A stretch of DNA of 64,000 nt from Ciona savignyi (lineage: Eukaryota > Chordata > Ascidiacea > Phlebobranchia > Cionidae). Shown here piece after piece: positions 17,411 to 29,800 of the stretch (positions are counted from its first letter, which is position 1; each line of letters begins with the position of its first letter). The position numbers and the translations under genes are program-made. Below the pieces are notes generated by a model. It was not told where the DNA came from and did not search any database. It saw only the letters and a list, made by a program, of their open reading frames with translations. The stretch is taken from contig CH003412.1 in NCBI GenBank assembly GCA_000149265.1, forward strand, positions 1,165,883-1,229,882. Direction: 5' to 3'.

Positions 17411-18153
17411 TATGCATGGCATGTGACATCACAAAAACTTCTAAACACCATCTAAAAAAGTTGAATCCTAATGAGTTTAATAGCCCATATGAACGAACTA
17501 TCATGGTCTGTGAACTTGGATCAAAGTTAAATCAGTTCATTAGTCGTACACCACACAGTGTCTGCAGAAATTATTAATACTTAAAAAGGCTACTTATATT
17601 ATATGCGTATACTCCGTGGAAGACATATCTAGTCGCCAGGTTCTCTGCCAATCAGGTTAAAACACTATTATTGTATTTTTTCTTATTTTCGGTGTAGTTA
17701 AAAATATACGGCGATAAGAAAGTTAAATGTGCTGTCCCAATAGTTACAATTGGCGGTCCTGGCAGGATATACCTTGAATAATGACGTAGAAAAGTTTAAA
17801 GTGTTTAAACCTTATTAGAAATTTCTTAACAGTTTCACTGAGCTTCAAAGACGTGTATTGCGTTGTGTCGATGTAACCAAAGTTAACAAACATTATTTAT
17901 TATCAAAAATCCAGAATTTCCAAGTTGGTTCTGTTGCACTTCTGTAAATAAACAATATTCCTCGTCCGCACACAGCAGTGATTTCAATGAAACACATGTC
18001 AGCGAAACGCTTTTTCCTGTCTTGGTTTCCTGAGTACAATCCACCATGCTGTACTGCGAAACCACACTCTCATTAAAACGCCATACAATATTTTAAAACC
18101 AATATTTCGTGGTTGAGGTCTAACAAGTTTGCAGATACCACACTTGGCAGCAT
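17411..18153. other. Spacer upstream of copy B
   Basis: No gene recognised. Together with 16905-17094 and the MITE it forms the divergent promoter region between copies A and B. No TATA box or other element stands out. Confidence 0.35.
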
Positions 18154-20489
18154 ATGGCGACGTTTGATCAATTCGAGAGTGTACTAAAACTTGCCGGAAA
18201 GTTAGGGGTGAGCAACGAGCAGCTAAATACATTGGAATCGGTAGAAATTATAAAGAACGTAGGAACGAAATGGTTTAAACGGAATGTACACATTCTAATT
18301 GCCGGTTTTATCTGCTTGGCGGTTGTCGTTCCGCCATCTTATCTTGTCTATATTATTAAACACAAGACCGAAGAAGGTTCAATGTTTCTACAAGAGTAAG
18401 TAAACGATTTCCTCTATTCTAACTATATGTTGTATAATGTATATTTTAATATATGTGGATTTAGATGGAGTGATGCGTCTAGAAAAGGACCTTTGCGAGA
18501 TTTGAAGTGCCTTGTCGAGTTCGGCCCGTATGAGCCTTACGTACGAAAGCCAGTGGACTGTAAGACCTGTGCAGGAATCACTGAAGTAAAGCATGTCAGA
18601 AATTTAACTCAGGTTCGAATTTTTATTATCGGAAAACCATCAAAACTTCAGAGCATGCTTTACAGAAGGATTTTCTACACGATTATGCCTTTACAATGCA
18701 GCCTGTTGTCGTGGAAGATGGGCAATTGAATTGGACAGCCCGTGAAACTTTCAGTTACGACTATTTTAAGGGTATTTACACCCCAGGGTCTAAGGTGGGC
18801 AAATGTTTGCATATTGTTATCTTTTATAAAATCTGGTTTGGCATCCAAAAAGCATGGCCGCCCGTCTATAGGTCTATCTTTGTATACCGATTTTATGTTA
18901 GTACGTTGCAACTGAATATATCCTTAAATATTTGAATGATTTTCTTCGTATTGTCTATATGTTATATGGTTAAACCGGTTAGTCTTGTGGTTTAGTGCCT
19001 CACCTTTCAGCCGAAGGTAACAATTTCAAAACTGGCCGCTAGTTAGTCGGTTGTGTTCTTGGGCAAGGCACTTAACGGACATTGCCTGAAGATTTAACGG
19101 ACATTGCCTTGAAGGTTATTAAAACACACATTTCTAAACGAAATTAATATTTTCCCTTACTTGTAGGCATTTGAACAAGTAAGCACAAAATGTCAATTTT
19201 TTCCTTACGACACGAAAATGAACGGTTTGAGAGAATTTTTTACCATGTCAAAGGACAGAGTTGAAGGAAAAGAGGATCGCTGGTACATTGGATGGTAATT
19301 GGCTTGTTGTACATTTCGTTTCTTGTCTCGCTTCACTCGCAGAATTACTTTCAGGAGCAACTGCGAGGGACCAGCTGCCAATGAGTTACGAAAGCATTAC
19401 CATCTACCCTACTTCCTACCACCAGAGTTGGATCATAGCAAAGTCGATTGGGTATTCATGGGAATGCCCGGCTACGGCGCACCAATGCATGTGAGATGCT
19501 TGTGTACGATTTATTAAAGTTCAAATAAAAACATGTTATTAACCGGTATAACGATTCAAGGTTGATTTCGTAACAACCTCTTCTTGGCAAGCTCAACTTC
19601 GCGGAATAAAAAAGTGGACATTTGAAACGCCGCCCGAGTGTTATGGAATATGCCCTACAACACTTGAAGTTAAGGTGAAACCAGGAGAGATAAGTACGTT
19701 AAACTCCGTCTTTGATCTTTTTTAGACTATGTCATAGCAGCGCCTAGCCATGGAGTTGTGGATTGAAATCAATCACTGCATAGCTGCATGTGCCTATGTT
19801 CTTTACAGTGTGGCGGGACCTTTGCTTCATAAATACAAATTCAACGCTCCCTTTTGCTTGCTCAGTTTTAACCCTTTGACGACGACGGAACTTTTGCAGT
19901 TTTTGGCACTTTTGAGTAAGGTTGCTTTAACCTTGTTTGCTGCGAATACTGTTGGACTTAGGGAAAAACAATCTATTACATAGTTGTCCAGTAGATAATT
20001 TTCTACAAATTGGTATTTTTATTTTTTTGATGACGTTGTAGTATTTGTAATGACGTCATAATTAGTAATTTTTACTCTAATTACTCGTTACTGGTAGCTT
20101 GTATAATCACTATATTTGTCCGACCGGTTAGTCTGGCGGTTAAGTGCGAAGCCTTTCAACCGAAAGGTTGCAGGTTCTGAAATGGTCCCTAGCTGGTCGG
20201 TTGTGTCCTTTGGCAAGGCTTTTAACGGAAATTGCCTGAACCCAGGAAATTAATGAGTTCTACCAAATGGAACGCGAGGTGATCTGACAATTGCACGTGT
20301 GTTAACCGCCTTGGTTTTCCCATTCATGGATACATGGGTATATCTATCCTATTCTATCTTATTAACATACACACCACGTAACCAGTACATTTCTTTTCGA
20401 CAGTTGTTTTTGACGGAAATAGTTGGTATCACCAAACCGAAATCATTGGAAATGAAACGAGTATTGTCATCGGTTCCGAGTACTTCTAG
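18154..20489 (+). CDS. Membrane-anchored cupin/JmjC-like dioxygenase, copy B
   Basis: Seven exons on the plus strand: 18154-18395, 18465-18612, 18666-18794, 19167-19294, 19355-19490, 19561-19693, 20404-20489 (1002 bases, 333 residues), with the same phases as copy A. Begins MATFDQFESVLKL; one membrane segment (HILIAGFICLAVVVPPSYL). Exon 2 contains DCKTCAGITEV, a CxxC shared by all copies. Exon 3 has NWTARETFSYDYF, exon 4 CQFFPYDTK and RWYIGW, exon 5 PMH with exon 6 VDF making HVD, exon 6 SSWQAQLRGIKKW, exon 7 SWYHQTEI. It ends SEYF, where the other copies have SEYY. AATAAA at 20537-20542 follows the stop by 48 bases. It is the only plus-strand member and looks intact. Introns 3 and 6 contain SINEs. 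Confidence 0.83.
18971..19115 (+). repeat. tRNA-SINE head fragment in copy B intron 3
   Basis: Matches the 5' part of the SINE: accggttagtcttgtggttt (A-box region), ttcagccgaaggtaac, cggttgtgttcttgggcaag and gcacttaacggacattgcc. The last motif is repeated once (about 19070-19110). The tail is missing. Confidence 0.7.
20119..20361 (+). repeat. tRNA-derived SINE in copy B intron 6
   Basis: Nearly full-length copy: ccggttagtctggcggttaa (A-box-like), cgaaaggttgcaggttctga (B-box-like), cggttgtgtcctttggcaag, gaggtgatctgacaattg and a tatctatcctatt tail. Its end lies about 40 bases before the acceptor of the last exon, so it supplies most of the distal intron. Confidence 0.8.
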
Positions 20490-21988
20490 GCTATAAACAA
20501 TGTACGGGTGAACATACTGTTTCTTGTTTGCTTGGTAATAAAAGAAATGAGACATATTTTGTGTTTGTAAGTTGGTTTTTTCGTTACGCACACAGAGCTA
20601 CATTGCTACGCGCACATGGTCTAGATCTAGAAAATATGAGCATGTCCATTACAATGTAGTGGTGGACCAATGTGGTGGGGGATTTTCGAATGTAGTTGGA
20701 TAACCAAGCGTTTCTGGTATAAATTAATAACGCTAAAGCGCGATCGAATCATAGGATGTTTGAGATACCTCCTTCGAAAATGCTATATCCGATTACATCA
20801 CTGCACTTTTCTACGTATTATGTAAATACCGAACCGGACGAATAAAATTAACCATCAACTCAGTGGAATGATGCTGGGTCTTACCAAATTAAAGAAACTA
20901 CTAAATCATACACAACTTACTGCAATAACTACGGTATCTCGACGGTGGACGTAAGGTAATATGACAATTCACGAGGATAAACATGATTATCCTGTCCTAT
21001 TCTTCTAAATAAGACTTCCCCTTAAGGCCTGAGCAATTTGATTGTCAGTTCGCACCGGCTTTTGATTGCGGAGTAAGGAGTCGATTCACAAACTATTTTT
21101 CTTACTTTGTGCCATATGGCCCATGGGAACAGCTCTTACCATCTACCCTACTATTTTTTATCATCGTTATGATATACCGTAGTAATTTTTGTGCAAGTAC
21201 TCCATACAATCTTTGTGACGAGCATCAACGGTTTTCACGGTGTTGTATGTACCGTGGAGATAGGAACCGATATCTGATATTGCATTGTAGTTTTTCTTGG
21301 CTTTCCATCATTGGTAGTTGGTACAGTGAGAGAAAAGGTTTCTTGAAATTTATAACTGATTAATGAGCGGGGTGATTTGGAATCATTTCTGTGTTTTGTT
21401 TAATCTATATAACATACATATTTCTTTGAGTTGTGCAGGTCAATTGCAATTTTAAACCCTATAGTCCACGAAATTTATTTAAGTCTTTGTGGAAATTAAG
21501 GTATTTAAGTGATAAGACATGACGAGTGATTTTAAAATTATTAGAATGTTAATTGTTGTCTGTGGTTTGCAATTTAGTTTATAAAGGCATCTTTTGCGTT
21601 AAAGCCATCTTTTGCGTTGCCGTCCTCTTTGCCTTTTGCATTGAAAGTTTTTCCTGAAGCTTAGATTGACCAAACTCGTCTCCGAGCTGCGTGCAACGTT
21701 ACCAAACCAACGCAAGCGTTTTGCTTAACGAACATTTCTTGTGATAATAACCCGGATAATCCGATAACTGCGTCAATTATTTTAAGAAGTAAGCTTATAT
21801 ATAAAGTAATAAGATGCGCCTACTGTTTTAGTTTAGCAATTTCAATAAAATTACCAGCATGGGAAACCAAACTCTTAACCTTGTTTGTACAATCAATGAA
21901 CGTTTATACCCTTTTTATTTTTTTCTCTTTTTCGGTGATTACCCTTGTACAACTGTGCAGAGTTTGTATTTACATAGTTCAATCTAGT
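20490..21988. other. Spacer between convergent copies B and C, with a SINE tail fragment
   Basis: Contains the 3' UTR of copy B and, on the other strand, that of copy C (possible minus-strand AATAAA at 21914-21919). A degraded SINE tail lies at about 20905-21010 (actgcaataactacggtatc, then aggataaacatgattatcct). A short stretch at about 21064-21084 (attgcggagtaaggagtcga) recurs near 26437, downstream of copy D, marking the outer edge of the C/D duplication. No gene seen. Confidence 0.55.
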
Positions 21989-24900
21989 TTAGTAATATTC
22001 AGAGCCGATGACAATGCTCGTTTCATTTCCGATGATGTCCGTCTGATGAAACCACTTTGTGCCGTCAAACACCACTGAATAAAAGATTAATTGTTGAGTG
22101 AATTGTATTCACCTTTCTAAAATTTTGCTTAATCAGGTGTGTGATACAAGCTGTCGAAGTATATTTGTTCATATCTGTATGCTTTATGCTATAATCAAAG
22201 GTCCAATATGAAACCTAGTATAGAGAAAGCAAGTAAGCATACATGGGAGCTTAAACAAACGTACTTATTTCTCCAGGCCCGACCACGAATTCAATGTGCC
22301 TAGTACAAGTTCCAAAACATTCGGGAGGAGTAGACAGCGTCCATTTTTTATAACCGGATAATTGCGCCTGCCACGATGAAGCGTGGACAAAATCTACCTG
22401 TTAACATCAATGTTGGTGGCTTCAATAAATATAAACTGCCAAGAACACATCACTCACTTGACAGAGCGTAATTGATCTAATGTCATTTATTTTGCTGAGT
22501 TTTTTATAGTCACTAAAAAGAAACAAATTGTAAAGATGTCATGTATATATTGGATTAGGCCTTGGTTATATCTCTGGAGTAAAGGATTAAATTATGACCT
22601 TGAGCAAAGCATTTACCGTGAGTTTTATCTTACTTATATTAGTTTATCTTACATGCATCGGTGCACCTGGACCTGGTAATCCCATAAAAATCCAATCCCT
22701 TGCGCTATGATCTAATTCACCGGGTAGAAAATACGGCAGCTTATAATGTCCCCTCAACATATTACCAGACTTCCCGCCACAGTTGCTCCTGTAATAAAAG
22801 TTTATGTACAATTGACCACTTTGCTATGTCGGCATTGGGATAATGCTAGAATCCCGAAAGATGCATATGGTGTCACAGGATTGATGTGGATATTCTTACC
22901 AGCCGATGTACCAATGATCCTCATTTCCCTCAAGTCTGCTTTTTGATATATTAAAAAACTCTTCCATGCTTGACATGTTAGTGTTGTATTGAAAAAATTG
23001 ACAGCGTTCGTTGACTGTTTTAAGCGCCTGTAAAAGAGTATATATTTTATTTCAGCTTATATCAACGAAGGTAAACAGCTGATGGTCAGGTTGTCCGACC
23101 TATTGTTATTATGTTGTATGTTTGATAATTCATATTGCATAAAACAAATTTGATGTAAATTGATATATTCCCTGATGAGATACCACTGCACATATACATC
23201 ATTAAAGATTTTCTTTACCGACACGGATTAGTCATTTTAGAGTCGTTGAATTTTGGGCGGTATGCTGCAAACAAGTGTTAATGGCATGTTTCTGTTCGTA
23301 TGGAATTTCTGCGATTTCGTTCATATGGATGTTCTGCAATTACTTTATGTAAAAAAGAATCGTATAATTGGGTTTGTGTTATTTTATGGTAAATACTAGG
23401 ATTTGTTTTATTGTTTTACAAGTTTTTTAAAATATATAGTCAACATAATTACGTCTTCATGTCACACGTTTGTATTATCGTGAATTTATGTAAAAACTAA
23501 TATCGATTAGAAATAATAACTAATTGGTACTGCGCATAGAGAGGAGTTGAATTTAAGATGTCAAAATCTATTCAGATATTAGTATGTAGATAGTGAATGC
23601 AATTTTTGTTTTAACTGCTTTATCGCGTATTTACAATAAAAGTTGTAATCTGACTTTCGAAATTAAAGATTCCTTTGGAGTACTGAATTAAAACAATTAA
23701 AAAGGTTTTTAGATCATACATATATGGTAGAGTTTAATTTTTTGACCCATTTGAGGGTCAGATCAGGTATTATTTTACTTTACCTCTGATCCAGGTAAAT
23801 AAATCCCTTTAAAATATTCGTAATTGAAGGTTTCACGAGCAGTCCAGTTTCTTTGTCCGTCTGTCACCACAACAGGTTGCATGGTATAAGCATATTTTTC
23901 CATAAATTCTTCCTGACAAAAAGGGTTGAATTTGGTTGACTCGGCAATAAAAACACACACTGAACAAGGGAATAAGAATTAACACAAGCCCTTCAATAAT
24001 TTGTTTTAATATCAAAGGATGTACCTGTGACAGGTTGGCGACTCGCACTACATCGGTTATTCCTGCGCAAGCATTACAATCTGCTGGATGTCTGAACACT
24101 TCATAGGGAGCGTCAACGAAACAATTTGTTGTTAACACATCACCACCACCAAAGTTGTCGAATATTCTGAAATAATTACGTATCACAAATCGTTATCTGC
24201 GGTTGTTTATTTACACTGGAACGGGTAGTCAGTACGTTTAAATTTTAGAAAATAGATGTTCATATAGACCGGAAGATTGAGTTAAATAGATTTCTACCCA
24301 GATGTGTGTTTTTAATTACGGCACGGCAAGTCCTAACACTTCGATCAAAATATCAAAGATTTATTTGAATGTCACCGCTTTAGATATTGTTAAACTTATA
24401 AAACGCTAACTACCAGAAGTTCCCTCTAACTATTATAAAATGAAAGATGATCGGATATTGCGATTTAACTCCGACCACCGCAGCATAGCTTAAAACATAT
24501 GTAACGTCGCTTACACATAACTTTTAACACCTTTTAGTGTGTGTCTAATGGGAGTTTTTATACACCAGAAAATGTTTCTTTTATTTTTTACTACTTTAAA
24601 CTATTAAAGTCATCTCCTGTCTGTCGTACGTCTTGCCTAAACACTGTTTGTTTAAAGTTATAATTTTGTTAGTATTGTTTTAAATAATTCTAAAATTTTG
24701 CCGAAATCAGTATTATTCCATATAAGTTTTAACTGCTGTCACGTCTGTTTTGTATACTAATATAACGTATGTATTTCATGATGTATTTTAAAGTGCCAAT
24801 GACAATATGTCCTTACCTTTGCGTCACGACAAATCCAACTCTGCTTTGCCACTGTGTACTGCAAATAATTGCCGCGAAAAGGAAAAACAGAAATCCAACA

Positions 24901-25046
24901 ACTATGACATCCAAATTTCGTTGACGCCATTGCTTCCCTTCATTTTGAATTCGTTTCACTGATTCTAACCTGTTTAACTGGTCATAACCCACCCCCAAAC
25001 TATTTGATTGTTTCAATAAAGTTTGAAATTGTTCTACAGTAGCCAT
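21989..25046 (-). CDS. Membrane-anchored cupin/JmjC-like dioxygenase, copy C
   Basis: Seven exons, all phases join: 24817-25046, 24025-24166, 23784-23912, 22900-23027, 22653-22788, 22265-22397, 21989-22074 (984 bases, 327 residues). Begins MATVEQFQTLLKQSNSLGVG; one membrane segment (VIVVGFLFFLFAAII). Exon 2 has ADCNACAGITDVV; exon 3 NWTARETFNYEYF; exon 4 CQFFQYNTN and HWYIGW; exons 5/6 join as MHVDFV; exon 6 SSWQAQLSGYKKW; exon 7 KWFHQTDI and SEYY. It is closest to copy D, with long near-identical stretches in exons 3-6 and parts of the introns, so C and D are the most recent pair. It appears intact, and its upstream sequence is the duplicated block described separately. Confidence 0.83.
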
Positions 25047-25099
25047 CTGTAATATAAAATAACAACAATTAAACTTTATAAAATTTTAAACTATTCTCT

Positions 25100-26050
25100 T
25101 GAAGCACTGTGTTGCATAGAACGGTTTGCTTAAGTCATTAGTGATAGAATGAGACTATATTTCCCACATTATGCAAAACGGATTCTAAACATTGAAATCT
25201 TGTTATTTAACTAGTAGTGTGTTATATTGATTTTACTTTGTTTATTCGTTTTTTTTTGTGAAACGCCAGATCACTTCTTTTGGCGGACCGTCTACAGTCT
25301 GCTACGCACAATATAAACTTAACCACCAGTCGACTTACAAACTTAACCAACCGTCGGTTACAAACAACATTATACCATTGGAGCTTTCTAAAACAATTAT
25401 TTATATATATAAATACTTTTGCACTTTTGTCTTGCGAAATAACTTCTTTAGCCAGTTCTCAGTTCTAATACACAACCAATCTATCTTTTCCGTATGCGGT
25501 TCAAATGAAGAGTTTTACCAGGTAATCGCGACGTTGTTTCCCGTTCTGAGAAACTTGAATATCAGTTTCCAAAGCCAATTGAATAACTTAGATCATAACG
25601 AGAGATATTTGGAAGTGCCTTTTCTATTTTTAATTAATAAGCTGCACTTTCTGAAATGTTCATCATTAAGATAAAAATTATCATGTCGGCTTTACGTTGG
25701 ATGCTAATTCCATCGTCTAACTCTTATGTATATTATTGCTTCGATGAATCATCAAAAACTCTGTGGCTTCAGATGAAATCAAAATAGGATAGTCATCGGT
25801 GATACGAACAAAACTGCATACTAAGGAAACTTTATCGGAGGACGACAAGCCGTTTATTGAACTTAATCAAAATAAACAAATAAAATAATACAAGCAACCA
25901 GTATTTGGATACTGCGTTTAGGTACAACTGAATAATGTACAATAACTTACCAGCGAGATATTATGCCTGTATAATTAAGTTCAGACAACCCAGATGTGAT
26001 GAAGAGTAGGCTATTGTACTAACTTTGACATTTTCTGTTACACAATGTTG
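25100..26050. repeat. Segmental duplication upstream of copy C, including a relic of the myosin-X 3' UTR
   Basis: Resembles 31250-33150. Shared landmarks include tatgcggttcaaatgaa (25493 and 32341), ggtaatcgcgac (25521 and 32371) and the block ccgtttattgaacttaatca followed by aaataaacaaataaaa (25850 and 32977), then a run through tgcctgtataa to ttgtactaactttgac (26015 and 33133). The last part is the 3' UTR and poly(A)-signal region of the intact myosin-X gene, so its copy here has no gene attached. No coding function is seen in 25.1-26.7 kb. Confidence 0.75.
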
Positions 26051-26801
26051 CGGCCAGGGCTGTGGACCGCTATTTAGTTATTCATTGTTCTATTCGAAAC
26101 ATGCTGATAAATTGTTAGATAATTGTCTTTACGCATAATTTTATAACAATCTAGTTACAATATCATTTATGTTTACATATATCTAAAATCAAGTGTATAT
26201 ACAGTGTGTTCAGTTATACTGTGACGCGCCAGAAGCTTATTACGTCACACTACCCCAAACTCTAACCTTAACCCCTTAATCTTAATTTTAGTGTGTACAT
26301 TATCCTCCCTTCCTCTTCCCCTTTTTTAGTTATTTGCCAATAATATAACTATATAATCCTACTTATAACTATAAGACTACCTTTTTCGGTCAGAAAAATC
26401 GAATATTAGTGCTCATCAGCCGGCGAGCTTTAAAGGTTAATTGCGGAGTAAGGAGTCGATTTAACAATTATTATTTGTTTTACGGTAGGCCATGTGGCCT
26501 TGTGGAAACTGCCCCTTTTAAAATATACGTATAAAATTTAAAAGATATTTCTATACTTGATCAAAAGTAGATAATGTACGAGTTCAAATCTGTGAAACAA
26601 TGAAATGGACGAACATCAGTTTTATTCATTTTTTACAGAGCCCAAGTTTGGATACAATGATGTGATCGTCAGTATGACATTTTTATTTAAGAAGCGTAAC
26701 CATCCGGCAATACAACCGTTCACATCAAATGCTTTTTCTCTTTTTAGGTAAATATCAATATACAACTGTTCAGAGTTTGTATTTACATAGTTTAATCTAG
26801 T

Positions 26802-29800
26802 TTAGTAATATTCGGAGCCAATGACAATGCTCGTTTCATTTCCGATGATGTCCGTCTGATGAAACCACTTTGTGCGCGTCAAACACCACTAAAGAAAAAT
26901 ATTAAATGTTAAATGATTGTAAATGCTTCTTTGAAAATTGTGCTAAAGCATGTGTGTGATACACGTTTTCCAAGTTAGTTTGTTTATAAACCAACATCAT
27001 TATTAAAAAGCAGTTTTCTTCAAACTACTTTCTCTGTTGGACTATGCCTATCTTAGCTTAACAATATCGCCAGGGCCGGTTTTAGGCCGATTTGACCGAT
27101 TAGATCAAATTGGGCCCCGCACCTTGAAGGGGCCCCGCGCTAGCTGGGGTCTTTCTGTATTACGAGGTTTAAAATACTACTAAAACTTAAAATAAAAAGT
27201 GAAATAATATTAATATTCTTTCTCCTAATATCAATTTGTTATGCATCATAACTAAGTCAAATTTATATTTCTGCCTGTTACGTCATAATGAATATGGTTA
27301 CTAAACAATATATATGTTTGGAAGTAAAACAATATTTCGTAAATAAGCATCCACATTACCTTTAATTTGTTTTATAGCAAGTATTAAATGTATATTTTCG
27401 TAGTTTGTATGTACTGGTATGTATTTTATGATATATAAACACCCATAATTTTTGCTATGAAGAGTAGGGGCCCCGCCATCACATTTCTAATTGGGCCCCG
27501 CGGTTCCTAGCACCGGGCCTGAATATCGCCTGTTACAGCTCCGCAAACCAGACATGTCAGGTAATTCAGGTGAGGCCCTTAGCTACAGACAATTGATGCT
27601 TTCGTTTCAAATATAAAAACTTACTTATTTCTCCAGGCCCGACAACGAATTCAATGTGCCTAGTACAAGTTCCAAAACATTCGGGAGGAGTAGACAGCGT
27701 CCATTTTTTATAACCGGATAATTGCGCCTGCCACGACGAAGCATGGACAAAATCTACCTGTTAACAACAATATTGGTGGCTTTAATACATTTAAACTGCA
27801 AAGAACACATTAATAGTCAGCTGACAAAGCTTTGTTGTTAAACAGTTCACTAGAGCTGGGGCGACACAGACGTTTTCGAGTCTTGGGACAAATGTTTGCT
27901 TTTTATATAGTGAGAATATCGCGAGCGAGTTTGAAAGAAACAAACCAAAGTTGCGCCCGCTCGCCTCAAAGGAGACGCTCTCTCACCTGTTGTTACAGAT
28001 ATTAGCTTTTTGTATAAAATTTTTATGTTTGCTTGAATCCGTGTTATTATAATTTTTTTACATGCGGTCAAGTTCAATTTGTTAGCTAGTTAATGTAAGC
28101 AGTAATCTTAAAATATGTTTGCAATTTGGTCTTTAATTAATAATATGTATGTATAACTAAATAACTTTTAAACGTAAACCGTTAATCAGCATGTTTGTTC
28201 TGTTGGGTTATTTATGTTTAAAGCTTTACTAAAGAAAACGAGAAAAACCATTCTGTATTGGCTGATATATACTCGAGACTTAGAGCTACTATGAGGAAGG
28301 CTCTCAGCCAACAGTTTGATAACGCTTGATATAACACACGTATTGGGAAATTCCTTGCTTATGTTTCTAGTGATTGATGATTAAATTAAGACATTAAAGG
28401 CAGATGTTGCGTTAATCCAGCGGATTAATGAGTTATGCCCAAATAATAAGAACGTCTTATTAATATAAACAAATAATTCCGGCAACCGTACTCGTGTAAA
28501 CCCTTAATCGGTTCCTTGTACTTTTCACTATATGTATCGTGAGTTTTATCTTACATGCATTGGTGCACCAGGACCGGGTAATCCCATAAAAATCCAATCC
28601 CTCATGCTATGGTCTAATTCAACCGGGAGAAAATACGGCAGCTTATAGTGTCCCCTTAACATATTACCAGACTTCCCGCCACAGTTGCTCCTGTAATAAA
28701 AGTTTTTAAGTTAAACAAATGACCACTTTTTCTTCATTCTACGAAATGTATGTTCTGTGAAAATTATTCAACGTGGATCGAATACCGATTTTGCCTTTTA
28801 AAATAAATATTTAGCCAAAATCCAGCTAGCTCTCTATCATTACGTTTATATATCTTATGTCGGCATTGGCATTAAGCCAGCATCCTGGAAGATGCATATG
28901 GTGTCACAGGATTTAAACCGCTCACAAGTGTGTGAGTAGATATTTCTTACCAGCCGATATACCAATGATCCTCATTTCCTTCAAGTCTGTTTTGTGATAT
29001 ATTAAAGAACTCTTCCATGCTTGACATGTTAGTGTTGTATTGAAAAAATTGACAGCGTTCGTTGACTGTTTTAAGCGCCTGTTGAAAAGTACAAGTTATT
29101 TCCGCTAATATAACGAAGGTAGATATAAAGCAGCTGATGGTCAGGTTGTCTGACCTATTGTATTGTGTTGTTTATTTGATATAAAAGCGTAGCCAGAAAA
29201 TTAAAAACGCGATTTTATTTAATAGCAAATGTAATGTAAATTGACAATTAACAATGTCAACCGTGTAATTAGTTTGTGTTATTAAATGTCCACTGTAATT
29301 TTATTGTTTTACATGTTCTTTAGAAATGTACATCCATTTGTCCCGTTCATATTGCGGTTTTATGTGATAATTATATGTTTACGCTAAAAAATAATTAAAC
29401 ATATTTGTATATCACTATAAATCCCTTTACAAAACTAATATCGAATAGAAATAATAGATTATTACGTATTTTAAGTCATACAGTATATATATAATTTTCC
29501 TTAATTTAGAAAAAATGTTTACTAGCGCTTATATATATAGCAAATATATAGACAGCGGTTGGATTTAATATTTTAAAATCTACCCAGATATTAGGTATGT
29601 GGATATTATTGGTAAATTTTGTTTTAATATGCTTCATTTCGTATCTATTATAAAAAAAAGTAATCTAACAGTCGGAAATAAAGATATCTTGAAATCGAAC
29701 ATAGTACTGAATTTAAATAATAAAAAAAGGTTATTAGAAAAAAAATATATATATATATTTATAGTAGAGTTTGATGTTTTTTTAATGTTAAATCAGATTT

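Noticed and set aside
25258-25674. 138-residue plus-strand open frame upstream of copy C
   Set aside because: It lies in the duplicated noncoding block; the matching region near 32.3 kb does not preserve it.
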